From the NCBI GenBank assembly GCA_026874595.1, contig CM049308.1:39223527-39287526 (forward strand): a stretch of DNA of 64,000 bases, written 5' to 3'. The notes below the pieces were generated by a model. The model was not told where the DNA came from. It saw only the letters and a program-made list of their open reading frames with translations, and did no database searches. Position numbers and translations under genes: made by a program. The DNA is from Sipunculus nudus. Taxonomy: Eukaryota; Annelida; Sipuncula; Golfingiida; Sipunculidae. Below are positions 32,753 to 45,900 of the stretch, piece by piece (the stretch's first letter is position 1; every line of letters starts with the position of its first letter).

Positions 32753-33468
32753 GAGTGTGTTCCATTTGCTAAGCACCTCTGGGGTTTTTATTGCGAGTTA
32801 CAATATTTGTTCTGCTTTACTGTACATGTTGTTGATTGTGTTTCCTCAGAGGTCAGCGGGACCCGTCTGACATCCCGCTGGACCCGCGGCAGACACGCTT
32901 TGAACTTTGACACGTAGTAGCCAATGATTTTGATTGACTGAAATCATTTCAGAGTTGGGTTAGCCAGCCCTGTCTGGAAACGCTCCTCCTTTTACTGTGA
33001 TCATCGTGCGGTGAGCATGTTTTAGCCGGGCCCTTAGCTTGAGGGTTAATCGTGAGGTTGACACGTAGACCAAGGTTAGACATCGTTAATTGTCAGGTTA
33101 GCAACTGTAAGCGGTTATTTTTAGGACTTACACAGGCTTAAAACAGTTAAATTCCCTTTGCTTAGGGTTTGGACGAGCCTAATACCGTTCCATTTCCTTT
33201 GATATTGAGTGTTAGTTTAAACGTTCTCATGTTTGTTTCACTCTGTTTAACTTAAACTGTGTCTCTGTTCAAATGGATGTTATTTTTGTGTTAAATAAGC
33301 CTTGTTTTACGAGCGAGTAGCTTATTTTGTAGTTAGATAAATCGCAACGAGAATTCTCCACACACAGGAATCACCCCTGTAATATTTTTATATATTTTTT
33401 CTGTCTTTTTTATTAATTATGACGCTTATTTGGCCTCGGATTTAATGAGTATTCCCTTGCGACCGGCT

Positions 33469-33790
33469 TCTGTGGCTCAGGGGTAGAGCGCAGGACTCAA
33501 AGCCGGGAGTTCGTGAGTTCGAATCTCAGCCAAGGCGGTGAGATTTTTCACGGTCAGCCCCAACCCAGGGTGAGCGCTCTGCAGGCTTAATGGGAAGGTC
33601 GTGCCCAACGGCCGTGTTTCAGTCACAAACGAGTGCGCCTTTCGGGGGTCCTCGGTGGTATGATTACCAACCTAGGGCCCGCAGGTGCAGTAGTCACCGG
33701 GCCTGGTTAACGCCAGGATATAAAATGAGAGGAAGCGTGTGATACTGCCCTGTCACGTAGTCCGAAACCGGAATGGAAATCTGCAGATGT
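33469..33790 (+). mobile_element. tRNA-derived SINE, copy 1
   Basis: Internal pol III boxes are clear: A-box TGGCTCAGGGGTAGAGCGC (33472-33490) and B-box GAGTTCGAATCTC (33515-33527). A body follows with GTGAGATTTTTCACGGTC and CCAGGGTGAGCGCTC, shared with the minus-strand copy at 25880-26105. The would-be acceptor stem arms (CTTCTGT and AAGGCGG) do not pair, so it is not a tRNA gene. The 3' limit is approximate. Confidence 0.72.
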
Positions 33791-34630
33791 ACATATACTT
33801 AGTTAAGATAGCATTAAAAAAATGGAGGAGGTTACCACCAACAAAAATACTATAAAAAAAGTATTCCCTTGGGCTTATATTTTATAACGGCAAGGGTTTC
33901 TGTGTAATGCGTTATTTGCCGCCATTGTCGTCACATTGAGTATTCGTCTCTGAACTAATACGTGACGTATAATTATGTAAAAGAGAGCTATTTGCGACGA
34001 ATTTTGATGTAAAGATTCGCAAACATCAGGAATTCGTCATGTTTAATTTACAGGAAGTTTATAACATAAACTACAGCAGAAATACCAAACTCTATGACGT
34101 CATTGATTTACTTGTACTGAACACATTTTATTGGCAAATATAATTACGGCCTGGCACGTTAACATTATTTCACTTTTTTATATGTTTGTTCCCTTAATTC
34201 TTTATCTTATTCAAAGGGGGCGCTACGTGTATCTTGCATCCCTATAAAAGCGTCCTATTTTAAGGATTTAAGTTAAAAAGGCGGATGTTAGGATTTAATT
34301 ATTTGTTTAAATCCATTGGTATATGGTATCTGTCGTAACATTCGGTTATGTATACGTATTTAATGCTAGAAATTGGATGCTAGAAATTGGTCAATTAGTC
34401 AGAGAGTACAGTTTGTAGAGAGAAGTCAACAAAAGGAGAGTCAGCGTCAGATAGTGAGATAATGTTAGAGTGAGGCAACTGAAGTTAGTACGAAACATTT
34501 TTATTTGAAAAACGATCAGTTATTTTGGACAAGATCCATCAAGCAAGGAATTTAGTTTTTACAAAGGTAACAGTAATTAACCATTATCAACCATCAACTG
34601 CTGAAGAGATGGAGCCAACCTCCAACCCTT

Positions 34631-34755
34631 GTGCTGAATAAGTAACCCACACACCACAGATAGGGCAGTATCTGTGCTGACAAAGAAACCCACACACCAT
34701 AGGTGGCGCAGTATGTGTGCTGACAAAGAAACCAACACACCAGAGTTGGTGCAGA
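34631..34755 (+). repeat. 43-bp tandem repeat, about three copies
   Basis: GTGCTGA recurs at 34631, 34674 and 34717, followed by AAGAAACC-ACACACCA and GGCAGTAT-like blocks. It is non-coding. Confidence 0.75.
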
Positions 34756-35733
34756 ATCAAGCGTTCCCTAGACTGGCCCAGTTGATTAAATTATAAAGAA
34801 TTAGATCCTCCTACTAACAGAGCCATCAAAGTTGCTCTTGCATACTTGCTCTCGCAACGCTTAGAATAGGTACTGCCACCTCACGGCAAAATGATATAAC
34901 TTATGTACGGCTCTCTGGCCGACTTGGGATAAAAGCTGACACTATGTGTTCCTTTTACCTGCTAGAAATCTTGTTACGAAGCCTTCAGGGCTTTAAGAGT
35001 CTGTAAATGTGATAATCCGTTCAATGTGTTGTTTATGTCATGATGTAGGTTACTGAGAGGCTTACTTAAAATTGTTGGCTGTACTCTCACGATACCTTAG
35101 CCAGCTGACAAGATGTTTGTTATCCAAAGTAGTTAATACCAATGTAATATACAGCTTTTGCTTTTGGAGTATAAGGGAGTGGCTTTGTTCTGGCAGTGAC
35201 CTGGGATGATGCTGTTTAACTGTGACAAACATGCAGCTAATTATAAAGGGATGTTTGATAGTCCCCTGTTTAATAAGACTCTGGTTACAGACTCTACTTT
35301 AATTAATATATCTACAGGAGTTAATTGAGAGGATCAGTTTACCTATTTATTAATGTCTTGATAATATTAGGTCTACCTGGACGACTAATTGATACTAAAC
35401 CTACTGGCCTATATAAAATGTATAAAACGTACATGAAAAACCTGTCTCTTTCGGGTTGTCCTTTTTTTTTTGATTAATCACGAAAAGTTGGCCGATGTTC
35501 TAAAATTTTAAAATTAAAGCTAGCGTCAAACGTATGTACTAAACTAAATAACAGTATTTGTGGAAATTTGTGAAATGTGGAAAATGCTCAGACTACTAAT
35601 TTGCCACTACTTGGTATTACACGCGGGCAGGTTTTTTTTTTTTTTTCTTAATTATATGACTGGGCGACCGAAAAATCATCCGTAGTAATCATATTTTGTC
35701 ACACAGTGAAAGATCAGATCATTTTTAATTAGG

Positions 35734-35738
<5 letters not shown>

Positions 35739-35777
<39 letters not shown>
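35739..35777. repeat. TA microsatellite
   Basis: A TA run in intron 1. Confidence 0.93.
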
Positions 35778-35779
<2 letters not shown>

Positions 35780-36949
35780 ATTTGCTCACTTATTACTAAA
35801 AAAACATTCCTAGTCCAGCTTTAAAGTTCTTTTACAGAATATCTTACTTTATACCAAAATCTACTATGCATTTTTTCATGCATATCGTCAGTTGTGCTCA
35901 TACAACCAAGTTTTAATGCATATGCTCAGTTAAATAGCATATGCTATTAACAGTATTCATTCGAGTACATCGTTCTTTTACATGTATACAACCTTTCTAT
36001 TGCCGGATTTTATATAGTGGATAAGGCTAAGACACTTGATCCAGTGAATGGATGTTTGACCTGCAACGCGCTACCGAATTTCCAGGTCACGCAAGTCCTT
36101 AAAGTGAGTAGTGGCCTTTTTTTAAACAACAATTTCGCACCGTGTAATTTGTCTGCCCGTGCTTTTACGGACCTACAGTTTATACGGCTGGCTGGAAGAG
36201 GCAGCGGATATTAAAAGAGGAGGAAACTGTACTCTCTCCATTTACCTTAGATTAAGGGTACTTTTATTTTTAGATCATTATTATGATGCAATATTGTACC
36301 CTCAAGTTTACTTAATTAGTCTGTTATTTTTGTTACCTTAAGTTCTCAAAACGTTTTTGCCATTTCTATTAACCGTTTCTTATGTAGGGTTTTTACTTAC
36401 ACGTACAACCACCATAACTATTTTCATTAATCAGAATAAATAACATTTCAAACAGGGCTTATCATATTTTGTAAAATATGTTTTCACTGTCGCACTTCTT
36501 AATATTTGCGTCGGCAGCATTGTAATATATGGGTTTCTGTGTGTCAAGTTTTACTTCAAACCTAAATGCACTGAAGCTTAACACGTTGTATTTAGATTGG
36601 CCTTTTAATACATCGCTCATATGTAGGGCTTTACCTTAGTAACATTTATAATCACCGTCAGTGTTACGAGTTAATCAAAATATTTCTTACTGGGCTTATT
36701 ATTATTTCTTTCAATTCTACCAAAAGCCTCTCTATCAAAATTAGGAGTTAGAACTTATCAATGCCTCCGTTTTTTAAAAGGTGTTTACTATCTTTTGCCA
36801 ATGTCTAATTGTACAGACACATGATCTCAAACATTTCCACTAATGGTTTATATAATGGCGTTCAGTATTTACAACTATACATTTTTATTTTATTGCTTAA
36901 CTTTTACTATTTGTTCATATGTAATATTTTTGTAAACAGCATCGTTATA

Positions 36950-36956
<7 letters not shown>

Positions 36957-37015
<59 letters not shown>

Positions 37016-37031
37016 TGTGTGTGTGTGTGTG
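36957..37031. repeat. TA then GT microsatellite
   Basis: About 52 bp of TA followed by AAATATATGTG and a short GT run. Confidence 0.93.
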
Positions 37032-40000
37032 ATTGTGCGTGTGTGCAAATACATCTGAAGCTGAAAACGTGGAATTTTAATTAGACTTTAAATACATAGC
37101 TACATTTGTCCTAATTGCCTTTGCATTTAGCTGCCGACCTTAAAGCATTTGGTTTTCAAATACAAATGTAGTTATAAAGTGTCACCTGACTAATAGCCAA
37201 AAGCATTTTCATTAAAAAAATGTTGCTACAGCAGCTTCAACGTCTAAATTATTCATCACAATATTATATCTTTGTATCTTTCCCAGGAAACAATAGTGCA
37301 GCTGCTAAGGTGCATCTCAATTTGATAATATGTAATTGCATTTGTATTTGATTTATCTGAAACATTATCTTTTGAATTGAAATGTGCTGAGTTGCATATA
37401 AACCCAGTCCTGCAATGTGTGTGTTCCAATCCGTCGCGTCACCAATGCATGCAAAACACTACGTGGACAATAAAAAATATAAATAATGGGTCACCGCTTG
37501 AGAAGCTCTTCGCGGTCGGCTAGTTTTTAGAACACTCAATAGTCGCACATTCTTGCCTGACAGCGTGTTATTTGTTATTTGACAGCCGCTTCGTGACTAA
37601 CACCCATAATTAAACAAAGCATAAATTTACCGGGTCAACGCGAGCGTTCACCAAAGACTAAAGCACAGTTAATCGTTCATCCGCCATGGACATTTTTTAG
37701 ACATCAAAAGAACTGTGTACGATATATTTCACCCGTCTTGTTGTTTCACTTGAAATTCTCTTGACCGGAACAAGAGTATATGCCCTCCAAATCACATTTA
37801 CTGACTCATTAATTAAATTTAGCAGTTAAAACACTAAAAAATAGGTGTTCTATTTTGCATTCTGTCATTTTAGGAGATTGCAATGATTCATTAGATAATA
37901 TGGGATGTCCCCAATCCCATTTCTAAGTTGCATCTAAATAAACATATAAAGCTAATTAGTGTTATCATGTCATACACACGCACACATCGCGTTCATTTCC
38001 TCACTTTGACTTATCCGGCATCGTTATTTTAAATGAAGAAAGTGATTTCATTTTAAATTTATCCTTCGCAAAATTACAGGGGGAGGACGATTCAACGTAG
38101 GGTGACCGTTGATGGCTGTCACAATTTTTTTGTTATTATTTATTTATTTATATAAAATAATAGTTTTGCTTACAGATGCATTTCCGACCCGTATAAAAAA
38201 CCCATGCCGTACAGAATTTCTCAAGGAAGCCTTGACAGGTTTGTGAAAGTATCAGCTGTTACATTGAAATTTCTGCATGAAAACAAGTTGTTAAACGGCT
38301 TTATTCGACGCAACAGATAAATTGGAAAAGCCGGTATGTAAATACATCTAATGTAAATTTCATAACGCACGTGTAGTTACACCTTTATTTGTGAATCCTT
38401 ATAACCAGGAATCGATTGTAGCCTTCACATGGATAGGATATGCAAAAAAAACATAACAGTGCATGGGTGGCGGGAAATGGTACATAATAAAATGATGGAA
38501 AAACTTAAGGAGTACCAGAAATTCTCAGTTTATTTAATATATAATCCTGCACAAGACTGTCATAGACAATAACAACCCCCCATATCAAAACCATAATTGA
38601 ATATGTGTGTGTGTGTGTGTCTTCTATTGCCCACCCCCGACCCATGAATATACGCTTCGCCACCAATGAGTATTGCATTTATCCTCTTAATATCAGTAAA
38701 CTATATCGGCCTATATTTCATAATAACACATATTATACGTTTTGATATGTTAAAATAGTAAATAAAGTATTAGAGACAAGTATTACGTATTAGAGTTAGT
38801 ACTTCGTCAAATAATATGATTATAATTTGTAAATTCGGTTCAGTTGTTTGTTCGTGCCCGGAATATGAACTTAGACGTACTACTGTCATATGGACAAACG
38901 ATTAACCTACGCCACTTTGATTTGGCCAAGCGAGTTAGTTAGCCGGAAACCGTTAATTAGAGATTCCTCAGGCTACGGCACGTCAACGACCGTAGCTTAG
39001 ACGGTTACCAGCCGGAATGTCAATACAGGAGGGACGGGGGTATCCATCCTCATTTTAAGCAAGGGGGATGGTCATTGTAATCATTCCCTTGCTATTCAGA
39101 GAATAATATTGAGATAGTGAAAAAGAAATACATTTATAATAAGAATTAAAGACTCTGGTTCCATTTCTGAGTTTTCTATGAAATATTTTTGTATATCTCA
39201 ACCTGCTTTAAAATTTACCTTTACTAGAAACATAATACATTATTTTTTATAACCTTATAATAAATTTTAAAATATCTAAATTGTCACACTGACAATAAAA
39301 GATAGCTACGACCAGTCGCTTATAACTAGGTTTCTGCGAAGGTTGGAAAACCTCCTTGCGTCCTAGTGTCTTCTCGCGTATGTCTTTGACCCCTAGACAG
39401 GAAATTTGACTGGTTCTCCGATTTTCTTATGATTAACTTTTATTGCCTGTTGTTGCTAGAGAAACAATTGCATCACAGAAAACCTCTTAGATTACAACAC
39501 GTGTACACTTAAAATGATGCACAAAAGATTATTGGATTAGTGCATCAAGGCGCGTTTCAACTCTTTTCTGGCCAAGGATACGATAAGAACGACGCCGATA
39601 TTATGTAGTACAAGATTTCCTTTTTCGGATATTTAAAACGTCAGACTACAGAGCCACGGCGTACGAGTATCCTTTCTCGGACGTGACATTTTATAGTAAT
39701 TTTATTAATCTTCAACATCTGATATTTTTTTCTCTAAGAATAAAGCTTATATATACACACTGGTGCAGAAGTTTGTAACTTCTATATAATCAGAGAAGAT
39801 TTTTGATGTTATGCTCTGGGCGATTGAAACTGATAAGGCGTACCCACTGGCAAATTTTCAGAATGCTATAAAGAAAATTAAGTAAAAAAGGCTACGATGA
39901 TTTATTTTCCGTGTGTGCAGCTTATTTATACTTTCACATGCAGTACTATAAAATGTATTATGCCTTTTTATGGCCTAACTTAACTTATATTTCATATGCA

Positions 40001-43000
40001 ATTCTCTAAAATTAGTAAATGCCTTATTATGATCCGACTAATATTTCACATGCTTTTCTTTAAAATGAACAGATAATAGCTGTTTTAATTTATAAATACA
40101 GGTTAATTTCCCTAATTCCATATAGGATTGAAATGCTGTCTGAATTCATTTAACATAAAACAACTTACCAAATTGCCTTAAATCATGCACTAATTCTTAT
40201 CAAAATATATTCATTATCATTGTTAAATTAAATGCTACAAAGGTATTGCATTTACCTGACCCCTCGCCCCGCGATGTGGCTGTCAGTATAAGATTGTGCA
40301 AACTAAACTGTCTAAACTGTATGCGACCTTACCTCAGCACTTAAAGGTTGTCTTCGTTTTCGGCCTCAGGGAACATCTGGCAAAGGTTTACCTGGATGAA
40401 GAGGCTTTATACCCATCTAATGATTCGTCATGACCCATTTGAATGACCCACAATGACCTCTTACTGGGTTGTGCGCAAGATAATTAGGTTAAACCATGCA
40501 ATAAGTCTTGTACTATTTGCTTTCATATAGGACCATAAAAGACATTCCCCAAGTTGATTAGTGCTTACAGTTTCAGTGTGTCTTTTCTTTCTTCTTAATA
40601 AAAGCATCATTCATCAGTTTTGTCACCGGCCTCTTTAAGACGCTTGGGCCAAAGTTCATATATTTGGGAGAAGTTTAACTGGTATCATGAAAATTAATAA
40701 TCTAAAGGTCTACAGAAACTGTCTGTCATTGCATATAGAGAATGGTTCCCCTCACTTGTGAAAATTAACTTTTGTAAATATTTCCCCGATTTTAAGGCTG
40801 TTCTGACACTCCCACTCACCCTCTTGGAAGTGTTGGCCTTTCGTGGTTATGACCTCGATGAAAACTTTAAACCTTTTCCTTTTTTTAACACTGGAACCAC
40901 CTTTAACTATCTGTTGCTATATGGACGATCCGTGAAACTTGCTCTGCTCATTGGGTTGTAACAATGCTTTTATAGTTTCCAATTTTTCGAGTCAATAACA
41001 AGATGTTGACTTAATGGATCAAGCATAGAGAGTGGTTATAGGTTCAATAGGATTTGCTGCATTTTCCGTCCCCCTGTACATTGTTTTCTCCCCGTGTACA
41101 TTAGGTTTTCTTTTAAGATCTACTGTTAACTGTTGTAAGTAGGTTAGAACGTTAACCGGTAAAAAGGTTTGAGTTTGCATCCCTATTGCCAAGTATTCAC
41201 GCTTATCAGAAGTAAGGCAGACATGTTGTCGCAGGCTGCAAACCAAATTGTCGCTGATAAATTATACAAATTATTTGATACTTTAATTATCTTGAATAGA
41301 TTGGAACTTAATCTGAATGTCTGAGGTATCGATAAAACAAATCCTATAACGGTCATAATGGCGCCCACAAGGAGGATATTATCACCATTATATTACATTT
41401 TTATATAATATTATACCAACAATGATGAGTTTATTTAAAATGACAGCTTCTGCACGTCAAATGCTTCCGGTTTTAAGAAAGTACGTGCTGATTGTTGTAA
41501 CGTTAAATGATGAATTCGGACTTTATTCACATAAGATTAACCTTGAATTGGGTATTGTACTGAGAATTTCAGGTGGTACATCATTCTTAAGAATAAAATA
41601 TTTTCTTGTGGAAATTCATGAAAAAAATACCTTGTTTATGGTTGCTGTTCTTTAATCATGTTCAACTGTCATAAACCGATCTTATATGAATTGCCACAGA
41701 ACGTGGTTTGCGATACATCAGGAAGAAACCGTCAAATAAGTTTAGAAAATCTGAATGTACAGATAAATAGGACGATGAAAACAACATACGGTGCGGAAAA
41801 AACGATGAAACAGCATAGAGGACAATGTCGTTTGAAAAAGGGAGTGTGGATTAAGGCCACATTAAGAAAATGTTCTACTGGTTTAAGCTGCTTACCTATA
41901 CGGAACAGTTTTTCTTTCTGTTGTTACTTATTTCTGTGGTTGTATATTATCAACTCCTACCTCCAACTCCTCATAGAAATAATGAAATGTAATATTTCAA
42001 AATAATTCATTATAAGCTTGAAGTTGTAACAAAAATTAATTACGTATTGCTGTTCAAATGTACTATATGCTTACTGCAAGATGACAACACATCATGTTCA
42101 TTAAAAAGGTTATAAAAGAATCACCCTTTCTATATTTCTAGGTTTGAGAGTCTGTAGAATATTTTATTTAATAAATGTTGTGTAAGATCATTTGTAGTTT
42201 GTCAGTTTAGGAAAGAAAGCCGTATATGGCAAAGGTCGATTCAGACAGGATAGAGGGCTAGGCCACAAAGTAACTTCATGGGTGTTTACGTCTTCACAAG
42301 CGCATACAACACCCCATGCATTGTCTATTTTATGAAACATGAATCCCTCCAGAACACATGCCCCTACTCTGAAATTGGGCAACTTTCCGGGTTTTTTTTT
42401 CTCAAGAACTAACTTCTTCTCAAATCAAAAACGAATATGAAACGTATGAGGCACAAACTGATGAGGTTTAAAGGAATGTGTTCCTCACTTTCAAATACCC
42501 CTGTACCAGGTATAAGTGGGCGATACGTTTGACGACATTCAAAAATGTTATTTTGAAATGGACATAAACAAAGCACAAGTCTCGCGAATATGCGTAATGA
42601 AACTTGAGGCATTATGTTACAATAGATTTAAAAAAAGTCAAACAAAAGGTTTTTTGTAATAAAGTACACGACGAAGGCAAAACAAAAAAGGATTAAGGAA
42701 GATTGTTTATCATACAGAATAAGAAATTTCCAGAGTGAAAGTAATGTCATGCAGTTCAAATCATAAAGGTCGATACTGTCTTCAAATATTGGTAATGAGC
42801 ATATCGCCAAACGTAAATTTCAACTGAAAACTGCATTTCCTTCTTTGCACAGTTATGAACATTCAATGACCGCAATGAGAATGGATATTAATGGATTCAA
42901 TTCAAATTGACTTAAGCAAGGGTTTTACTTTATATCAACCGACTAAATATTATTAACTTTATTGCAGATGAGCGTACTAACGATAAATCATTAATCCCAT

Positions 43001-43598
43001 TGATCTCTTCTTTTTGGATATAAAATCAGGATCGCTCCATTATTATTTTTATCTTATGATATTTAAGAGGGGACGAGTTTGTATTTTTTTTCGCAACTGA
43101 CACCGTCATATTTTTCTCCTGTGCCTAGCTAAAAGTGACTTTGGTCGCAAAGAAATCAGCCAAATTCTTAAAACACGTGTTGATTTTACGTTTTCCTTAG
43201 TCGCAAACAGACTTGAATCTGAAATAGGATTCGTCCCTTCCGTTCCCATTCATTTATTCATGATTTTGAAACATATATGTGTGTATTATGACTGATATTA
43301 AAATACATGAAAATATCTTGTGTCTAATTTGTGTGTGTGTTTTCCTCTATTTCGTTTCTTTCTTCTTGTAAACGATAACTTAAAATATTTATTGCATCTA
43401 AATTAAAATTTCAGTTTTAGGTTAGAAACATGATAATTTTAGATAAATGGGTTTTTGACAATAATAATACTTAATCAACGCTTGTATTATAACACTTTTA
43501 GAATATAGGAAAATTAATAATGATTAATTAAATGTAGCTCATTTCAAGTATTGGTCATATAACAAATAAATAACAGAAAAAGAAGGTGAAGAACTTAC

Positions 43599-43641
43599 CT
43601 GATTATTCTTCCCTCAACCCGGGTCAGATGATGGTAATGCT
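43599..43641 (-). other. Non-coding first exon (5' UTR), predicted
   Basis: This is the short stretch between the initiator at 43641 and the GTAAGT donor at 43598-43593. It contains no ATG. Joined to the acceptor at 30285-30286 it gives a leader ending AACCATCAGAAGG just before the start codon. The transcription start and the splice partner are inferred from motif spacing. A gene-proximal promoter near 30.3 kb would be the alternative. Confidence 0.45.
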
Positions 43642-43662
43642 GAGGTTTCTCAGCTCCTTGAG

Positions 43663-43670
43663 TTTATATA
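43663..43670 (-). promoter_or_regulatory. TATA box of the Kunitz/antistasin gene
   Basis: The minus strand reads TATATAAA here. An initiator-like CCTCAGCATT follows, with its A at 43641, 29 bases downstream of the first T. A strong donor CAG/GTAAGTTC follows at 43598. The spacing fits a TATA-driven start. Its link to the gene 13 kb downstream rests on the lack of another candidate exon and is inferred. Confidence 0.5.
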
Positions 43671-45059
43671 CAGAAGATGTTCCATGAGATGGAACGTACG
43701 TAAAGACCTCGTGGAGTTTTCGCTGCATCACGATGTCAAAGATGACATTATTACCAAGTCACGATTTAGTATTAACTTGTATTAAGAAGTGAAGCACGAC
43801 AAGCGCGGTCCACTGGTTCTCAATGGATGGTTCATGACTTCTCTAAGTGTTTTTTTAACATGGCACTTGTCTAAAGGACAACAACAACATTTGTATGTAC
43901 AGGTCTGAATTATATCACCACTTTAAACTGGATATCGTTGGTTTAGAAAAACAAAATTCTAGTTTTGTGTATATTTATATTTAAACATAGATGAAATGGA
44001 ATAAGGTGTGGCTCATTCTGGATCAAATTGTAACGTTTCATTTGGAAACATTAAACAAACATTTTGTATTTTAAAACCTAAATGAGTATTCATTTCATTG
44101 TTTCAATAATGTGTAAAAGAAATACCAAACAAGCAAAACCTGATGTCTATCTTTCGCCTTTAAAAATTCACATTATAGTTATATCGATTTTGTGTTACAT
44201 GAAGTCTGATACCTATATAATATGGGAAGAGTATTGATGCAGTTAAACCCGAAAGGACAGGTTAAAATTGTATATGTGACAGGAATAAATCTTATATGAC
44301 CCATTCCAAGTGGTGCAAAGATATGACTAGGAAACTGGATATGAAAAACATAATTGGATAACAATAATGAAATTTAAAGTACATTCTATCAAGAAGTTGG
44401 CTTTTATTACATAATTTATTTTTTTTCTATCTGAAATAGAAAACTAATTTTACATTTATATATATGTATTCCTATAAACACATTCAAATTAGGATATTCC
44501 CGTGTGCGCGAGCTGTAGAGAAACTTAAAGCCGTACACTGTTGTTGTATTTGTCTAGCAAGATTAATTTCTTTGGATTCAATAAATGTACTTTTATCACA
44601 CATTTGGGGGTGTTAACAGGAACAAAGTGGCTGCACTCTGCTAAATCCCAGATTGCAGCCAATATTGCGGCCAGTATTTTTTTTCAATGAACAGGCCATA
44701 TATAACTGTCAATTTTTTTTAAATGTCAAATATTTTTAACTGTCAAATGCATGTATCAGGAGTTAAAAGGCGTGCTCAGAATCCGAAAAGGCTGCCTATA
44801 TTGCCGCCACAAGAGATCTACCGTAAGTTCATGGCACTAGGGGAGGCATGCTAACATGCGCTGCTTTTCTGAAACAAGTGATGGAAGAAAGACATTTTTT
44901 ATCACATTAAATGTGTCACATAATTTTATATATCACAAATGACTAATGAATTATAGTTTTCTGTTCTATTGTGTGTTTTGGTGTAAATCTGGATCATATA
45001 CTCTCAACACTTTTCAGGCATCACAATTTATATTGTCGCTGATTACCATGCCATGCCCG
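43671..45059. other. Sequence upstream of the promoter
   Basis: AT-rich with no gene. Only short open frames without domains are present. Confidence 0.5.
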
Positions 45060-45900
45060 TTACACCGCTCAGGCAATAACTAGCGTTTTTACGCCGCAGT
45101 TTTGCCTCTTCGGGTACCCCCCTCCTTGCACTGAGGTCGCCAGAACTGACACGCCAGCCAGCCAGGTCCGGCCCGCCTTCGCTGACCGTCCACCACCGGG
45201 GAATCCCCCAGTTATTCCCGGGAGCCTGAGCCTAGCAACCAGCCAGTAATGTCCGAGCGTCATCGGCTTACCCCTGGACTACCGTAAGTCCTGCCCTGAG
45301 CCTTGTCCCTTTCGACCAGGTACCGTGTTCGTTCGATCGGAGCCTTCTCGGGAGCCTTCACTGATGCTTGTGCCATCATGCTTGAGCCTTGTCCCTGCTG
45401 GTCCTAACCGGACCCCCGGTTTTTACGTCTCGGAGCCTTGTCCCTGATCCTTTCGGGGTCCCCTCAACTTTTATCCACCAAACGGCTTGCTCTACAGGGC
45501 CTGGTTCCATACTGCCGGCAACAGGCTGGCCTACTCTTCTATCGAAAAACAGTATGGGGTCTTTTACGTGCCCGTCCCCTTCTGGACACGGGAACGCCAT
45601 TTTGACGTCCTCATCCGATGGACGGCCCGTATTTTACTTTTGCAGTCGGGCGCTGCAGAGCTCCGGAGCCTTTCTACCCCTCCCCCACTTTCTCTAGTGG
45701 GGTGATGATACTGGGGTTCCGCTTGCCACTGATTTTATGCCAGTCGAGCCACATTTTGAGGTCTTTATAGAACTTCTCCTGCTTCAGCTTTTCGACATAG
45801 CCTATGCTCAACCTTAGAATGTGGTCTTTCACATATTCTTTTTCTGCCTTCTCGTGAAGCACAGATACTCGGGTTCGAGGCGGGAGTCTCAAGGCTGATT
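45060..45900 (-). pseudogene. GC-rich island with decayed open frames, possible retroelement remnant
   Basis: This 840-bp block is clearly richer in GC than everything around it and carries clustered open frames on both strands. On the minus strand, frames at 45892-45674, 45600-45376 and 45263-45069 follow one another in different frames, as a coding sequence with frameshifts would. The first is rich in Lys/Glu (EKAEKEYVKDHILRL, then VEKLKQEKFYKDLKMWLDWH). I recognise no domain. GAGCCTTGTCCCT recurs on the plus strand at about 45298, 45384 and 45436. A transposon gag-like or host pseudogene is possible; no terminal repeats were found. Confidence 0.35.

Larger units (their letters stand above)
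30285..43598 (-). other. Predicted intron 1 (13.3 kb), transposon-rich
   Basis: I see no conserved coding exon here. It holds a MITE-like repeat (30659-30942) and its partial copy (32020-32157), a 117-bp tandem repeat (31270-31556), a tRNA-derived SINE (33469-33790), a 43-bp tandem repeat (34631-34755), and TA microsatellites at 32685-32751, 35739-35777 and 36957-37008. Short open frames at 36017-36341 and 41422-42005 have no recognisable domain. The rest is anonymous AT-rich sequence. Confidence 0.45.

Noticed and set aside
33469-33540. Functional tRNA gene
   Set aside because: Good A and B boxes but acceptor arms do not pair, and the same sequence with a shared tail recurs at 26105-25880, so it is a SINE head.
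41422-42005. Two adjacent plus-strand ORFs (77 and 115 aa)
   Set aside because: No recognisable domain, a stop between them, AT-rich composition like the surroundings; not supportable as a gene.
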